Shown piece after piece: positions 46,277 through 55,861 of a stretch of 64,000 nt of DNA (position 1 is its first letter; each line of letters opens with the position of its first letter). The notes beneath the pieces are model-generated. The model was given only the letters and a program-made list of their open reading frames with translations. It did not search any database and had not been told where the DNA came from. The stretch comes from Desulfocapsaceae bacterium (GTDB lineage: Bacteria > Desulfobacterota > Desulfobulbia > Desulfobulbales > Desulfocapsaceae). The stretch lies in assembly GCA_031292275.1 (NCBI GenBank), contig JARLHL010000006.1, positions 1-64,000 of the forward strand. Reading direction: 5' to 3'. The translations under genes and the position numbers were made by a program.

Positions 46277-47010
46277 TCAGGGGCTGGACGGCAGTCTACC
46301 TGCGTGAACTCATCATCCTCAGACGCCGCCTGGCCAAGCTGATCCCGGCCTGGTCGGTATCACCGCTGCTCTATTTGATCGCCTTCGGCTATGCGGTGGG
46401 CCGCCATGTCAATGTGGGGAGCCACACCTACCTGGAGTTCCTGCTGCCGGGCCTTGTAGCCATGGCCAGCATGACCCAGGCCTTCGCCATCGCAGGAGAG
46501 ATCAACATAGCCAGATTTTACTGGCATATCTTCGACGAGTTCCAGGCGGCCCCCATCAGCAACCTGGCCTATGTCCTGGGCGAGGTGCTGGCCGGGATGA
46601 CCCGGGCGCTGCTGGGCGGCGGCGTCATCATCATACTCGGCACCCTCTTTGGCGTGGTTCTCTCCTACAATTTTCTGTTCTGGATCGCCTTCCTGCTCAA
46701 CAGCTTCGTCTTCGCCTCGCTCGCCGTCGGCCTGGCCATGCATGTCAAATCCCATGCCGACCAGACCCTGCTCAACAATTTCATCATCACCCCCATGGCC
46801 TTTCTGGGGGGGACCTTTTTCCCGCTCAGCCAGCTCCCTGTCTGGGGCCAGCGTGTGCTTGAGCTCCTCCCGCTGACCCACGCCACCAAGGCCATCAGGG
46901 CCTCGGCCTTTGCCGAGGCCGCGCACGGGGGCGACTATCTGGTGCTGGCCGGGGTGGGCTGCGCCTGTTTTATCTTTGCCGTAGTCTCCGTCAATCAGGC
47001 CAAGTCATAG
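46273..47010 (+). CDS. ABC-2 type transporter permease (DrrB/NodJ type)
   Basis: A 245-residue inner membrane protein with six hydrophobic segments (for example LIPAWSVSPLLYLIAFGYAVG, FLLPGLVAMASMTQAFAIAG, LLGGGVIIILGTLFGVVLS, FVFASLAVGLAMH and YLVLAGVGCACFIFAVVSV). The family stretch NNFIITPMAFLGGTFFPLSQLP is clear. It pairs with the ATPase just upstream (ATGA overlap) to form an exporter with two copies of each subunit. Confidence 0.9.
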   Translation: MIRGWTAVYLRELIILRRRLAKLIPAWSVSPLLYLIAFGYAVGRHVNVGSHTYLEFLLPGLVAMASMTQAFAIAGEINIARFYWHIFDEFQAAPISNLAYVLGEVLAGMTRALLGGGVIIILGTLFGVVLSYNFLFWIAFLLNSFVFASLAVGLAMHVKSHADQTLLNNFIITPMAFLGGTFFPLSQLPVWGQRVLELLPLTHATKAIRASAFAEAAHGGDYLVLAGVGCACFIFAVVSVNQAKS

Positions 47011-47057
47011 GGAGAGGCGGCTATGGCCGTTGCTCTTTTCAGGCCGCGTGGTAAGAT

Positions 47058-48488
47058 ATGGCCATGCATATACGAAATTTACGATATCCAGGCCTTGAGC
47101 TTGACGAATTCATCACCCGTCCGCGGGAGGCCTGGTGCATCTATGGTGAAAACCGCTCCGGCATTGACCTCTTCATCGACCTCCTGTCCGGAAATCTGCA
47201 CGATTTCTCCTGCGATATTCTGGACATCCCGAAGCAACCGGGAATGCTGTCTTTCCAGATCCAGCAGGAAATCTTTGAAGAAGAGCTGCGCCGAGACAAC
47301 ACCGATTTCATAGGGAAAATCGATCCTGGCACCCGGGTCTGCGACTTCATTCCCAACGCCCATGCCTGTCTGCCCCTGCTCCGGGCTTTCGGCATGGACC
47401 GCTGTCTTGATGTGGGCTACCGGCAGCTGAGCTCCGGGCAGTGCAGAAAGCTCATCCTCCTGCGGGAGCTGAGCCGGGGGACAAGGATGCTGATTGTTCA
47501 GAACCCGTACGAGGGACTGGATCAGCAAAGCTGCGTCGAACTGGACCAGGCCCTTTGTCACCTGCCCGACCAGGAAATAGAGCTGATCCTGACCGTCAAC
47601 AGCACAGGCGATATCCCGGCCTGGTGCACCCACCTGGCAGTGATCAGCAAAGGATTGCTTGAACACGCAGGTCCACGGGATCACGTGTTCTCCCTGCTGC
47701 TGGACGCACAGCAAAAGACTCTGCCCACGCAGCAGACCGCGCCGGATGTCTATCAGGCCGCCGGCCAAGCCCCTGTCGAGGAGCTGGTCTTCATGAAGGA
47801 CGGCCATGCCGCCTATGGCGAAAAGCTGTTGTTCTCAGGTCTTAACCTGACCGTCAGGACCGGAGACCATACCCTGATAACCGGCTCGAACGGGTGCGGG
47901 AAATCCACCCTTCTGGACATCATCACCGGCGACAGCCCCAAATGCTACACCAACGAGCTGCGGATCTTCGGCAGGAAACGGGGCAGCGGCGAATCCATCT
48001 GGGACATAAAGCGGCATATGGGGATCGTCTCCCCAGTCCTGCACCGGGAACACCGGGTACCGGGAAGCGCGCTGCAGATCATTCTTTCGGGACTCTATGA
48101 CACCATCGGTCTCTACCGGCAGGTACACGAGGCCGAAAAAAGGACCGGTATGCACTGGCTGGCCTGGCTCGGTCTTCAGGACAGAGCCGGGACCCCCTTC
48201 AGGAAACTGCCCTTTGCCGAACAGCGGCTGGTGCTCATCGCCAGGGCCCTCATCAAGCGCCCCAGGCTCCTTATCTTCGACGAGGCAACCCATGGCCTCG
48301 ACGACGTGCACCGGCACGCCCTGCTTGACCTGCTGGAAAAAATTGCCGACCAAAGGCTTTCCACCATCCTCTTCGTCAGCCACCGGAAGGATGAACAGCG
48401 CCCCTTCTTCCACCAGGTCATCCCGCTTGAAGACTATGCGCCACGAGGCCTGCAATGCCTGTCATCGCCCACGGCAGCAAAAAACTGA
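47058..48488 (+). CDS. ModF-like tandem ABC ATPase with degenerate first half
   Basis: A 476-residue soluble protein with two ABC domains, resembling ModF. Domain 1 has lost its Walker A (GENRSGID at about 30-37; Lys and Ser/Thr absent) and Walker B acidic pair (MLIVQNP, 144-150) but keeps the signature LSSGQ (124-128). Domain 2 keeps Walker A GSNGCGKST (about 277-285) and Walker B LLIFDEA (404-410), but its signature has drifted to LPFAEQ. One composite site (Walker A of domain 2 with LSSGQ of domain 1) is thus intact. There is no membrane domain. Similar asymmetric tandem ABCs occur as ModF/PhrA. It follows the exporter by 47 nt; a second ATG lies at 47064. Confidence 0.8.
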   Translation: MAMHIRNLRYPGLELDEFITRPREAWCIYGENRSGIDLFIDLLSGNLHDFSCDILDIPKQPGMLSFQIQQEIFEEELRRDNTDFIGKIDPGTRVCDFIPNAHACLPLLRAFGMDRCLDVGYRQLSSGQCRKLILLRELSRGTRMLIVQNPYEGLDQQSCVELDQALCHLPDQEIELILTVNSTGDIPAWCTHLAVISKGLLEHAGPRDHVFSLLLDAQQKTLPTQQTAPDVYQAAGQAPVEELVFMKDGHAAYGEKLLFSGLNLTVRTGDHTLITGSNGCGKSTLLDIITGDSPKCYTNELRIFGRKRGSGESIWDIKRHMGIVSPVLHREHRVPGSALQIILSGLYDTIGLYRQVHEAEKRTGMHWLAWLGLQDRAGTPFRKLPFAEQRLVLIARALIKRPRLLIFDEATHGLDDVHRHALLDLLEKIADQRLSTILFVSHRKDEQRPFFHQVIPLEDYAPRGLQCLSSPTAAKN

Positions 48489-49456
48489 GCATCCGGCTGC
48501 TCTTGGGGGCCGCCCTCGCCCTGCTGCTGGCGGGCTGCGCCGGACATTCCTCACTTCCGCCGGAGCCCGCCCATTGGGTCTACGAAACCGCTCGCTCAGA
48601 TGGAGCGATCGCCCAGCGCTGGGCCCCGGCCTTTGTCGCCTATGATCACGACCGGATCTACAACCGTATCGGCCGGCCCGTAGTTGACCAGCAGAGCGGT
48701 CAGGACATCATTATTGATACCCGGCAGCCGACGGTCTATTTCATACAGAGGACATTTGCCACCGACAGGGGCGTCTATACCAACCTGATTTATCGGGTCC
48801 ACTTCCCCGAGGTGCCCTACAGCCTCATTCCCTTTAACCTGACCGCAGGAAAGAACGGGGGGCTGCTGGTGGTGGTGACCCTCAACGCCGACGAGTTGCC
48901 GGTCCTGGTGACCACCGTCCATACCTGTGGCTGCTACCTGGCCATCATCCCCACCCGCGCCCTCCCGCACGAGGCACTGCCCGCCGGCTGGACGGGCGAC
49001 ACCCTAGATGTGTACGGTGAGCGTCTGCCTGCCTTCATCGACTTCGGGCAGCATCATGCCCCGCGCCTCCTGATACATCTCCGGCCTGCAACCCATCGGG
49101 TCATGGATCTCACCGTGGTGGAGGAGGCAAGCCTGGCCAATCCGCCGTTTCAGACCATCCCCATGGAGATCGAGGCCATGGACCAGCTGCAGCACCTGCC
49201 CGCCGGAGAGGGCGACACCAGCTTCTACTTCTCCGAGGGGGTCATGCAGGGGCATGTCAAAGGCTCAATCAAGCCCTGGGAAACCCTCCTGCTTAGCCTG
49301 GTGAGCATGGATCTCTTCGTCGGCTCGGACAAGGCCTATGAGGACACATCCCAGCGTGGGACCCCCTTTTATACCAGCCTGAAATTCTGGCGCCGTGACG
49401 ACTCGAACATGTGGAATTTCCCCCGTTTTCTGCAATACTGGGGCTGGCGGCTTTAA
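48455..49456 (+). CDS. Exported lipoprotein of unknown function
   Basis: A 333-residue lipoprotein (lipobox LLLAGCAG, Cys about residue 28) that overlaps the end of the ModF-like gene by 34 nt, so it is co-translated with the ABC cluster. The rest looks beta-rich, with HWVYETARSDGAIAQRWAPA near the start, HTCGCYLAIIP in the centre, and a conserved-looking end WRRDDSNMWNFPRFLQYWGWRL, in which the aromatic and basic residues cluster. Cys of HTCGCYL could bind metal. No family was recognised. Confidence 0.65.
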   Translation: MPVIAHGSKKLSIRLLLGAALALLLAGCAGHSSLPPEPAHWVYETARSDGAIAQRWAPAFVAYDHDRIYNRIGRPVVDQQSGQDIIIDTRQPTVYFIQRTFATDRGVYTNLIYRVHFPEVPYSLIPFNLTAGKNGGLLVVVTLNADELPVLVTTVHTCGCYLAIIPTRALPHEALPAGWTGDTLDVYGERLPAFIDFGQHHAPRLLIHLRPATHRVMDLTVVEEASLANPPFQTIPMEIEAMDQLQHLPAGEGDTSFYFSEGVMQGHVKGSIKPWETLLLSLVSMDLFVGSDKAYEDTSQRGTPFYTSLKFWRRDDSNMWNFPRFLQYWGWRL

Positions 49457-49573
49457 GAGATTGAAAGCCCGGGCAGCAGCGGCGGCCCGGCAAGGGCCTG
49501 GCATCCTGCACGTCTGAAGGAGGCCATGTATCTTCTGCAGATACATCCCCCCCAGGTCCGGCAAAACCGCCTT

Positions 49574-50722
49574 TCACTGGTCAGTGCCAAAAAGCGGCAG
49601 GTACTTCCCGTAGCCCTTCTTTACCAGATCCTTTTTGGGGATAAACCTCAGTGAGGCCGAGTTCAGACAATACCGCAGCCCTGTCGGCGGAGGCCCATCA
49701 TCGAAGACGTGGCCCAGATGGGAATCGGCGAGCCTGCTGCGCACCTCGGTACGGACGGTGAAAAAAGTCCTGTCGCTTTTTTCCACAATACTGCCCGGCT
49801 CAAGGGGCTTGGTAAAGCTGGGCCAGCCGGTGCCGGAGTCGTATTTATCGGTGGAGCTGAACAGCGGCTCACCGGACACGACGTCAACGTAGATGCCTTC
49901 CGCATGGTTATCCCAGTAGGCATTGTTAAAGGCCGGTTCGGTGGCACTTTCCCGGACCACCTGGTATTGCATAGGAGTAAGCCGCTGCCGCAGGGTCTCC
50001 TCGTCGGGCATGACAAAAGTATCCCCCGTTCGCGGGGGAGCCGTCTCCTTCTGGTCTTTCATGGTTTCAACCCCTCTCTCCTCCAGAGGATGGCCGGCCC
50101 AGGTCTTCTCCAGGAAGGCATCACGCCCAGAACCTGAACGGTACCAATGATAGCGTATCGGGTTCTTTTGAGAATAGCGCTGATGATACTCCTCGGCCGG
50201 GTAGAAGTCGCCCAAAGGCAGGATCTCAGTGACCACAGGCAGGCTGAAGATGCCGGAGGCTGCCAGCCATTTTTTGGAATCTTCCGCCAGCTGATGCTGA
50301 CGCTCATCGGCGTAAAAAATCACACTGCGGTACTGCCCCCCCCTGTCCACGAACTGGCCGCCGGCGTCCGTCGGGTCCACATGGCGCCAGAAGACGTCCA
50401 GCAGGCCCTGGTAGGAGATCTTCCCGGGATCGTAGATAACCTTGACAGCCTCGACATGGCCCGTGCCTCCCCCGGAGACCTGTTCGTAGGTGGGATTGGC
50501 CACATGACCGCCGGTATAACCCGAAATCACCTGCACGACACCGTCCACCTTCTCAAAATCCGATTCCATACACCAAAAGCAACCGCCGGCGAAAACGGCT
50601 GTCTCAAGTCCGACGGAGTCCCCTGCACTCGCCGCGTCCACCAGTTTATCAGCACTGCCCGCCTGTCGGTAACCGACCAGCAGCACAACCAGCGCCAGCA
50701 GTATCAGTGTTGAAAATTTCAT
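49574..50722 (-). CDS. msrAB: Bifunctional peptide-methionine sulfoxide reductase MsrA/MsrB
   Basis: A 382-residue exported fusion that reduces both S- and R-methionine sulfoxide in proteins. The N-terminal signal segment ([13 protein letters not shown]) suggests periplasmic location. MsrA (about 40-195): catalytic Cys in [12 protein letters not shown], then [22 protein letters not shown] and [17 protein letters not shown]. MsrB (about 255-375): [33 protein letters not shown], and the catalytic Cys in [14 protein letters not shown]. Start supported by ggaggg. The usual zinc Cys pairs of MsrB are missing, as in the zinc-free class. Confidence 0.93.
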   Translation of the reverse strand: MKFSTLILLALVVLLVGYRQAGSADKLVDAASAGDSVGLETAVFAGGCFWCMESDFEKVDGVVQVISGYTGGHVANPTYEQVSGGGTGHVEAVKVIYDPGKISYQGLLDVFWRHVDPTDAGGQFVDRGGQYRSVIFYADERQHQLAEDSKKWLAASGIFSLPVVTEILPLGDFYPAEEYHQRYSQKNPIRYHWYRSGSGRDAFLEKTWAGHPLEERGVETMKDQKETAPPRTGDTFVMPDEETLRQRLTPMQYQVVRESATEPAFNNAYWDNHAEGIYVDVVSGEPLFSSTDKYDSGTGWPSFTKPLEPGSIVEKSDRTFFTVRTEVRSRLADSHLGHVFDDGPPPTGLRYCLNSASLRFIPKKDLVKKGYGKYLPLFGTDQ

Positions 50723-51030
50723 TATTTCCCTCCTTATCGCGTTTCCGTGAGAATATCCAGCTGTCCATCAGCTCTCTCTCAACTCTAAGACAGAGGAGTA
50801 AAAATAGCTTAAGGGTTTTGTCATAATTGAGCAAAGTCTCCGCCTCGCGGCACCAGGAGGAAGAAGGTGCAACCAAAGAGGCGGGAACGAAGAAGAAGGA
50901 CAGGTCCGCCCCTGGCAGATTGCCCTGCCTTTCTGCAGAAACCTCGATATTGACATCCGACTCAACATCGGCAGGGTAATCGCGGCAGACCATGATTTTT
51001 CCCGGAGAAGGGGGATCCCGCCGGATTTAT
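50723..51030. other. Intergenic region upstream of msrAB
   Basis: No gene and no clear regulatory element are seen. It separates the hybrid kinase (ending at 51031 on the same strand) from msrAB. Confidence 0.45.
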
Positions 51031-52926
51031 TCAAGTCACAGGGAGGCAGGCTGCTTCCTCGCCTGATGAGGTGCCGCGGGCCGCCGCCTGATCCAACAGA
51101 TCGCGGAGAGATGAGGCCAGTTCCTGCATAACGAAGGGCTTTGCCATTATTTTTTTAATCCCGATGGCCCGGGCCGCCTCGCCGATCTTCTGGTCCAAAT
51201 AGCCGGTGCAGAGGATGATCGGGATATCCGGCCTGATCTTCAGCAACTCTGCAGCCAGCTCCATTCCGGTCATGCAGGGCATGGTCTGATCACTGATGAT
51301 CAGCTGAAACCGATCGGATTGAGCACGGAAAACCTTCAGGGCCTCCGGACTCTCGTGCACGGCGACAACTTCATATCCTAGGACTTTGAGCATGTCGGCG
51401 GCCACTGCGACCACCAGTTCCTCATCATCCACCAGGAGGATCAGCTCATGTCCCGAGGGCAGCGAGAAGGGTGATTCTTCCTGATCGTCCTCCACGCCAT
51501 CGATTTTCGGGAAGAAGAGCTGAAAGCTGCTGCCCTTTCCCGGCTCACTCCGAACGCTGATTTTCCCCCCATGTCCCTTGACGATTCCATGAACCACCGA
51601 CAGGCCGACTCCCGCCCCTTCCCCCGGTCCCTTGGTCGTATAGAAGGGTTCGAATATCCGCTCGCGCACCTGCTGGTTCATCCCCTCGCCGGTATCGCTC
51701 ACCTCAAGGCGCAGATAGGATCCGGATTGCAGCTCAGGGCCGGCAAAGACGTCGGAGTCCCGGACCTCAACCTCCTGCAAGACTATCCCCAGAACGCCGC
51801 CCGTTTTCCGCATGGCATGGGCGGCATTGGTGCAGAGGTTGATGAGGACCTGATGGATCTGGGAAGAATCACCCAGAATCAGAGCCGCCCCGGCCGCAAG
51901 GTCGGAGCGGATGGTGATTGTGGCAGGCAGGGTCGCCCGCATCATCTGCAGGGCTTCTTCCACCACCGGCCCGATGCACAGGGACTGCCGCCGCTCGCCG
52001 CCCTGGCTGCTGAAGGCCAGAATCTGCTTAACCAGATCCCTGGCCCTGTTGCAGGCGGTCAGGGCCTGCTCCATCCGATTGCGGGTCCTGCTCCCGGCCG
52101 AGGAACCCAGATATTCCATTTCGACGAGCCCCATGACGGCAGCCAAAACGTTATTGAAATCGTGGGCAATCCCACCGGCCAGGGTCCCAAGGGCATCCAT
52201 TTTCTGCACCCGTTGCAGTTCCCTCTCTAATTTACGAAAATGACTCATATTTCGCCCAACTGCCACCCAATGACTGATTGCACCGGCGTTATCCTTGATG
52301 GGCGATATCGATCCCTCAATCTCAAAATCAGCGCCGTCCTTGCCCCGGTTGACAATGGCTCCGATCCAGACCTCACCCCTGTTGAGGGCATCCTTCATCG
52401 TCTGGAAAAAGGCCTTATCATGCTGATCACTTCTGAGATACCGGAGAGACTTGCCCTTCAGCTCCGCACAGGCATAGCCGCAGGACCGTTCGAAGGCCGG
52501 ATTGATATAGAGGATGGTGCGACGGTGGTCGGCTATCAGGATATTGTCTTCGGTTTTCTCGATGACAGTGCTGAGCAGGACCTTCTCTTCAGGTCTGTGC
52601 CCAAGGCCATCCTCAATCAGTTTGAGTTCCTCTTCTCCCCCCTGGCCGGCAGCCTTCTCGGACACCACCAGTTCCAGCGGAATCCCATCCTTCTGCAGTA
52701 GAATTTTCCTGTTTTTCAAAGGTATGAGAAGAAAAACCATCAGGCAGGCCAGGCTGATCATAATCACCGCCAGACCCATCAGAAACCTGGGGACAGCCGA
52801 CTGCGAGAAGAGAGGAATGGAACTGGAACTGGCAAGCAGAAAGGCGGCGTCCATTGTCAGTATCACCGATACAAGCCCCACCAGCGACCACATCCGTTTC
52901 CCGACTCTGCAGTTCCCTGTCGACAT
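51031..52926 (-). CDS. Membrane hybrid histidine kinase (PAS, NtrB-type HisKA, receiver)
   Basis: A 631-residue kinase. Two transmembrane helices near the N-terminus (SLVGLVSVILTMDAAFLLA and FLMGLAVIMISLACLMVFLL), PAS (VIEKTEDNILIADHRRTILYINPAFERSCG in parts, about 145-260), HisKA of the NtrB kind with TLAGGIAHDFNNVLAAVMG, HATPase (HQVLINLCTNAAHAM, then VSDTGEGMNQ and GAGVGLSVVHGIV), and a C-terminal receiver (LIISDQTMPCMTG). No periplasmic loop of note, so the sensor is cytoplasmic or in the membrane. The start at 52926 gives MSTGNCRVGKRMWS; upstream codons are less protein-like. Confidence 0.88.
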   Translation of the reverse strand: MSTGNCRVGKRMWSLVGLVSVILTMDAAFLLASSSSIPLFSQSAVPRFLMGLAVIMISLACLMVFLLIPLKNRKILLQKDGIPLELVVSEKAAGQGGEEELKLIEDGLGHRPEEKVLLSTVIEKTEDNILIADHRRTILYINPAFERSCGYACAELKGKSLRYLRSDQHDKAFFQTMKDALNRGEVWIGAIVNRGKDGADFEIEGSISPIKDNAGAISHWVAVGRNMSHFRKLERELQRVQKMDALGTLAGGIAHDFNNVLAAVMGLVEMEYLGSSAGSRTRNRMEQALTACNRARDLVKQILAFSSQGGERRQSLCIGPVVEEALQMMRATLPATITIRSDLAAGAALILGDSSQIHQVLINLCTNAAHAMRKTGGVLGIVLQEVEVRDSDVFAGPELQSGSYLRLEVSDTGEGMNQQVRERIFEPFYTTKGPGEGAGVGLSVVHGIVKGHGGKISVRSEPGKGSSFQLFFPKIDGVEDDQEESPFSLPSGHELILLVDDEELVVAVAADMLKVLGYEVVAVHESPEALKVFRAQSDRFQLIISDQTMPCMTGMELAAELLKIRPDIPIILCTGYLDQKIGEAARAIGIKKIMAKPFVMQELASSLRDLLDQAAARGTSSGEEAACLPVT

Positions 52927-53077
52927 TCCATGCTCCCCGTCTATCTCTTCTCTCCGGCATTCAAGCCAGAACCCTTTCTTCAAGAATACACATATGCAGC
53001 AGAAGTGCAAATGATATGCATTACCCGCTGCATTTCACGCCCAAACCACGCGGAGAGGGAAGAAGGCGGGCAATTAC

Positions 53078-53116
53078 AAAAAAAGGTGTCCCGGGCGCTT
53101 GTCAGCCCGGGACACC
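53078..53116 (-). terminator. Rho-independent terminator of the formate dehydrogenase operon
   Basis: A perfect 12-bp GC-rich stem (53085-53096 with 53105-53116, 8-nt loop) followed on the minus strand by seven T. It lies 43 nt past the fdhA stop. Confidence 0.93.
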
Positions 53117-53159
53117 CTCAACATCCGTGGGCATGTCTTCAGACAGGCCCTCCCTCTTT

Positions 53160-55856
53160 TCAGCTCATATTTTTTTCAATACGGACTGCGCAGACCTTCG
53201 CCTCCATGATTCTGCAAACCGGATCCATGGCATCATTGGTCAGCAGATTGGCCGCTGCCTCCCTGTAATGGAACGGGATGAAGACGACCTGCGGCGGGAC
53301 AATACCGGAGACCCGCGCCTTCAGATCGATCATTCCCCGGCGGGAGGTAACCCTCAGACTCTCTCCGCTGTGGACCCCCAAACCGTCGGCGTCAACAGGA
53401 TTGATCTCAACAAAGGCCTCGGGGGCCACGGCATTCAGTCCCGCCGAGCGCCTGGTCATGGTGCCGGTATGATAATGGAACAATTCCCTGCCGGTGGTCA
53501 GGACAAAGGGATATTGCTCATCCGGAAGCTCATCGGAAAGGACCTGCGGGACCGCGGTAAAGAGGGCCCTGCCCCCTTCTCTGCTGAACATCGCCTTAAA
53601 GAGAAAGGGAGTTCCGGGATGATCGGGCGCCGGGCAGGGCCAGCAGATGCTGTCCTTATCCAGACGCTGGTAGTTCACGCCGGCAATTTCCGGCCAGAGA
53701 GAGGCAGCCTCCTCGAATACCGCGGCGGCATCGGGCAGCCTGTACTCGGCAACGCTGCCTGCCGCAAAACTCCGGTATATCTGATCGATGATGGCAAGAT
53801 CATTCCTGGCCTCACCCGGTGAGGCGATGGCCTGCCGGACCCGCTGGATCCGCCGTTCGCTGCTGGTGAAAGTGCCGTTTTTCTCCGCAAAAGAGGATCC
53901 TGGCAGCACCACATCGGCAAGCTCGGCGGTCTCAGTGAGGAAGATATCCTGGACAACCAGAAATTCCAGATTCTTGAAGGCCTTCAGGGAATGGCTGGTG
54001 TTGGGATCGGACAGGGCCGGATTCTCGCCGAAGACATACATTCCCTTCAGGCTCCCTGCAAGCATCGCCCCGGTCATCTCGGTGGCGGGCAGGCCCGGCT
54101 TGCCGGAAAGCGTCCCTCCCCAGGCAGCCTCGAATTTCTGCTGCATCCCGGGGATCGCCACACTCTGATAACCCGGATAGACATTGGGCAGACAGCCCAT
54201 ATCGCAGGCGCCCTGGACGTTGTTCTGGCCCCGCAGCGGATTGACGCCGGCAGCCCTCTTGCCGACATTGCCGGTGAGCATCGCCAGATTACCGACAGCA
54301 TGGACGTTGTTGGTCCCCATGGAATGCTGGGTGATCCCCATGGCATAGTAAATCCCTGCATTGACCGCCGAGCCGAAGATCCGGGCCGCCTTGCGGATAT
54401 CCTCCGCAGGCACACCCGTAGCCTCCGCCCCGAATTCGGCGGTAAAGGGCGCCAGGGATGCCTCAAATTCCTCGAAGGCCTCGGTGCGCCGGGTAATGAA
54501 GTCTCTGTCCTCAAGCCCCTCTTCCAGGATAACGTGCATAATGGCGTTCAAGAGGACAGCGTCGGTACCCGGTTTCTGCCTGAGCCAGAGGGTTGCAAAC
54601 TTGACCAGCGGAATCCGGCGGGGATCGGCGACAATCAGCCTGGCGCCCTTGGCCACCGCTTCCTTCATCCGCAGGCCGATAATGGGGTGATTCTCCGTGG
54701 TGTTGGAGCCAATGACCAGGAGGGCATCATTCTCCGCTATTTCAGCAACTGAATTCGTCATTGCACCGGAACCGAATTTGGCGGCCAGACCGGCCACCGT
54801 CGCACTATGTCAATATCTGGCGCAATGATCAATATTATTGGTGCCGATCACTGAGCGGAAGAACTTCTGAAACAGGTAGTTCTCCTCATTGGTGCATCGG
54901 GCCGAGGCCAGACCGGCCAGCGCGTCCGGACCATGCTTCTCCTTGATCCCGGCCATCCTGGTGACGACGAATTGCACGGCTTCGTCCCAGGAGGCGGGCT
55001 CCAGCGCCCCCCCCTTCTCCCTTCTGATCAGGGGAGTGGTGAGCCTGTCACCCCGGTTGACGAAGTCATAGCCGAAACGGCCCTTGACGCAGAGCCAGCC
55101 GCGGTTGTGAGAGGTTTTTTTGGAGGAGACCCGGATCAGCCTGTCGCCATGGGAATGCAGGGTGATATTGCAGCCGCAGCCGCAGTAGGTGCAGGTCGAA
55201 TCGGTCAGTTTCACCCCCTCCTGCCGGGGCTGCCCCGCCCACATCTTGCCTGAGAGGGCCCCGGTCGGGCAGACGGAGACACACTGGCCGCAGAACTCGC
55301 AGTTCAGATCCTTCTCGAAAGGAGGACAGACTTTGGCCTCAAAGCCGCGGTTTGAATAGCCTATGGCGCCGACCCCCTGGACCTCCTCGCAGACCCGGAC
55401 ACAGAGGCCGCACATGACGCATTTGTTCTGATCCCGCTGGATGAAAGGATTGGCGTCAGGGCGGTTATGGTCGCGCATGCCGCCCGAAAACCGGTTTTCC
55501 CGGACATCGTACAGATACGCCAGCTCCTGCAGGGTACAGTCACCCGATCTGACGCAGACCATGCAGTCATTGGGATGATCGGAAAGGAGCAGTTCGATGG
55601 TGGTCTTCCGCAGCCTGTGGAGCAGGGCGCTGTTGGTCCTGACCACCATATTGTCGGCAGCCGGGGTGGTGCAGGAGGTCACCGGTTTGGGGAATCCGGC
55701 AATCTCGACGATGCAGAGCCGGCAGGCTCCGTAGGGTTTCAGCCGGGAATCGTAACAGAGCGTCGGAATATCGATATCAAGCTGCCGGGCGGCCTCGAGG
55801 ACCGTCGTGCCAGCCGGGACTTCAATGCTTTTGTCATCTATTGTCAGGTGGATCAT
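53160..55856 (-). CDS. fdhA: Formate dehydrogenase alpha subunit, selenocysteine-containing
   Basis: An 898-residue protein if UGA at 54810-54812 is read as selenocysteine (residue 349). Frames before and after this UGA are continuous and in the same phase: NIDHCARY, Sec, HSATVAGLAAKFGSG, the usual sequence at the metal-binding residue. Domains: NuoG-like 2Fe-2S ferredoxin (CYDSRLKPYGACRLC), His-Cys3 cluster (HPNDCMVCVRSGDC), two 4Fe-4S clusters (CVMCGLCVRVC and CEFCGQCVSVCPTG), then the molybdopterin domain with its 4Fe-4S cluster (CTYCGCGCN) and GHS-type cofactor binding. It oxidises formate to CO2 (or the reverse), passing electrons to the NuoF-like subunit. ATG at 55856. Third gene of the operon, 5 nt after the NuoF-like gene. 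Confidence 0.95.
54780..54798 (-). promoter_or_regulatory. Bacterial SECIS element in fdhA
   Basis: Eleven nt after the UGA, GGTGGCC pairs with GGCCGCC (7 bp, one G-T pair) around the loop GGTCT. Stem position and the GGUCU loop match the SelB-binding hairpin of E. coli fdhF. The element directs insertion of selenocysteine. Confidence 0.92.
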
Positions 55857-55861
55857 GATCC

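Noticed and set aside
54798-54812. fdhA as a pseudogene or as two separate genes split by a stop codon
   Set aside because: The frame is unbroken on both sides, the UGA falls at the known Sec position and a SECIS hairpin follows; selenocysteine explains it better.
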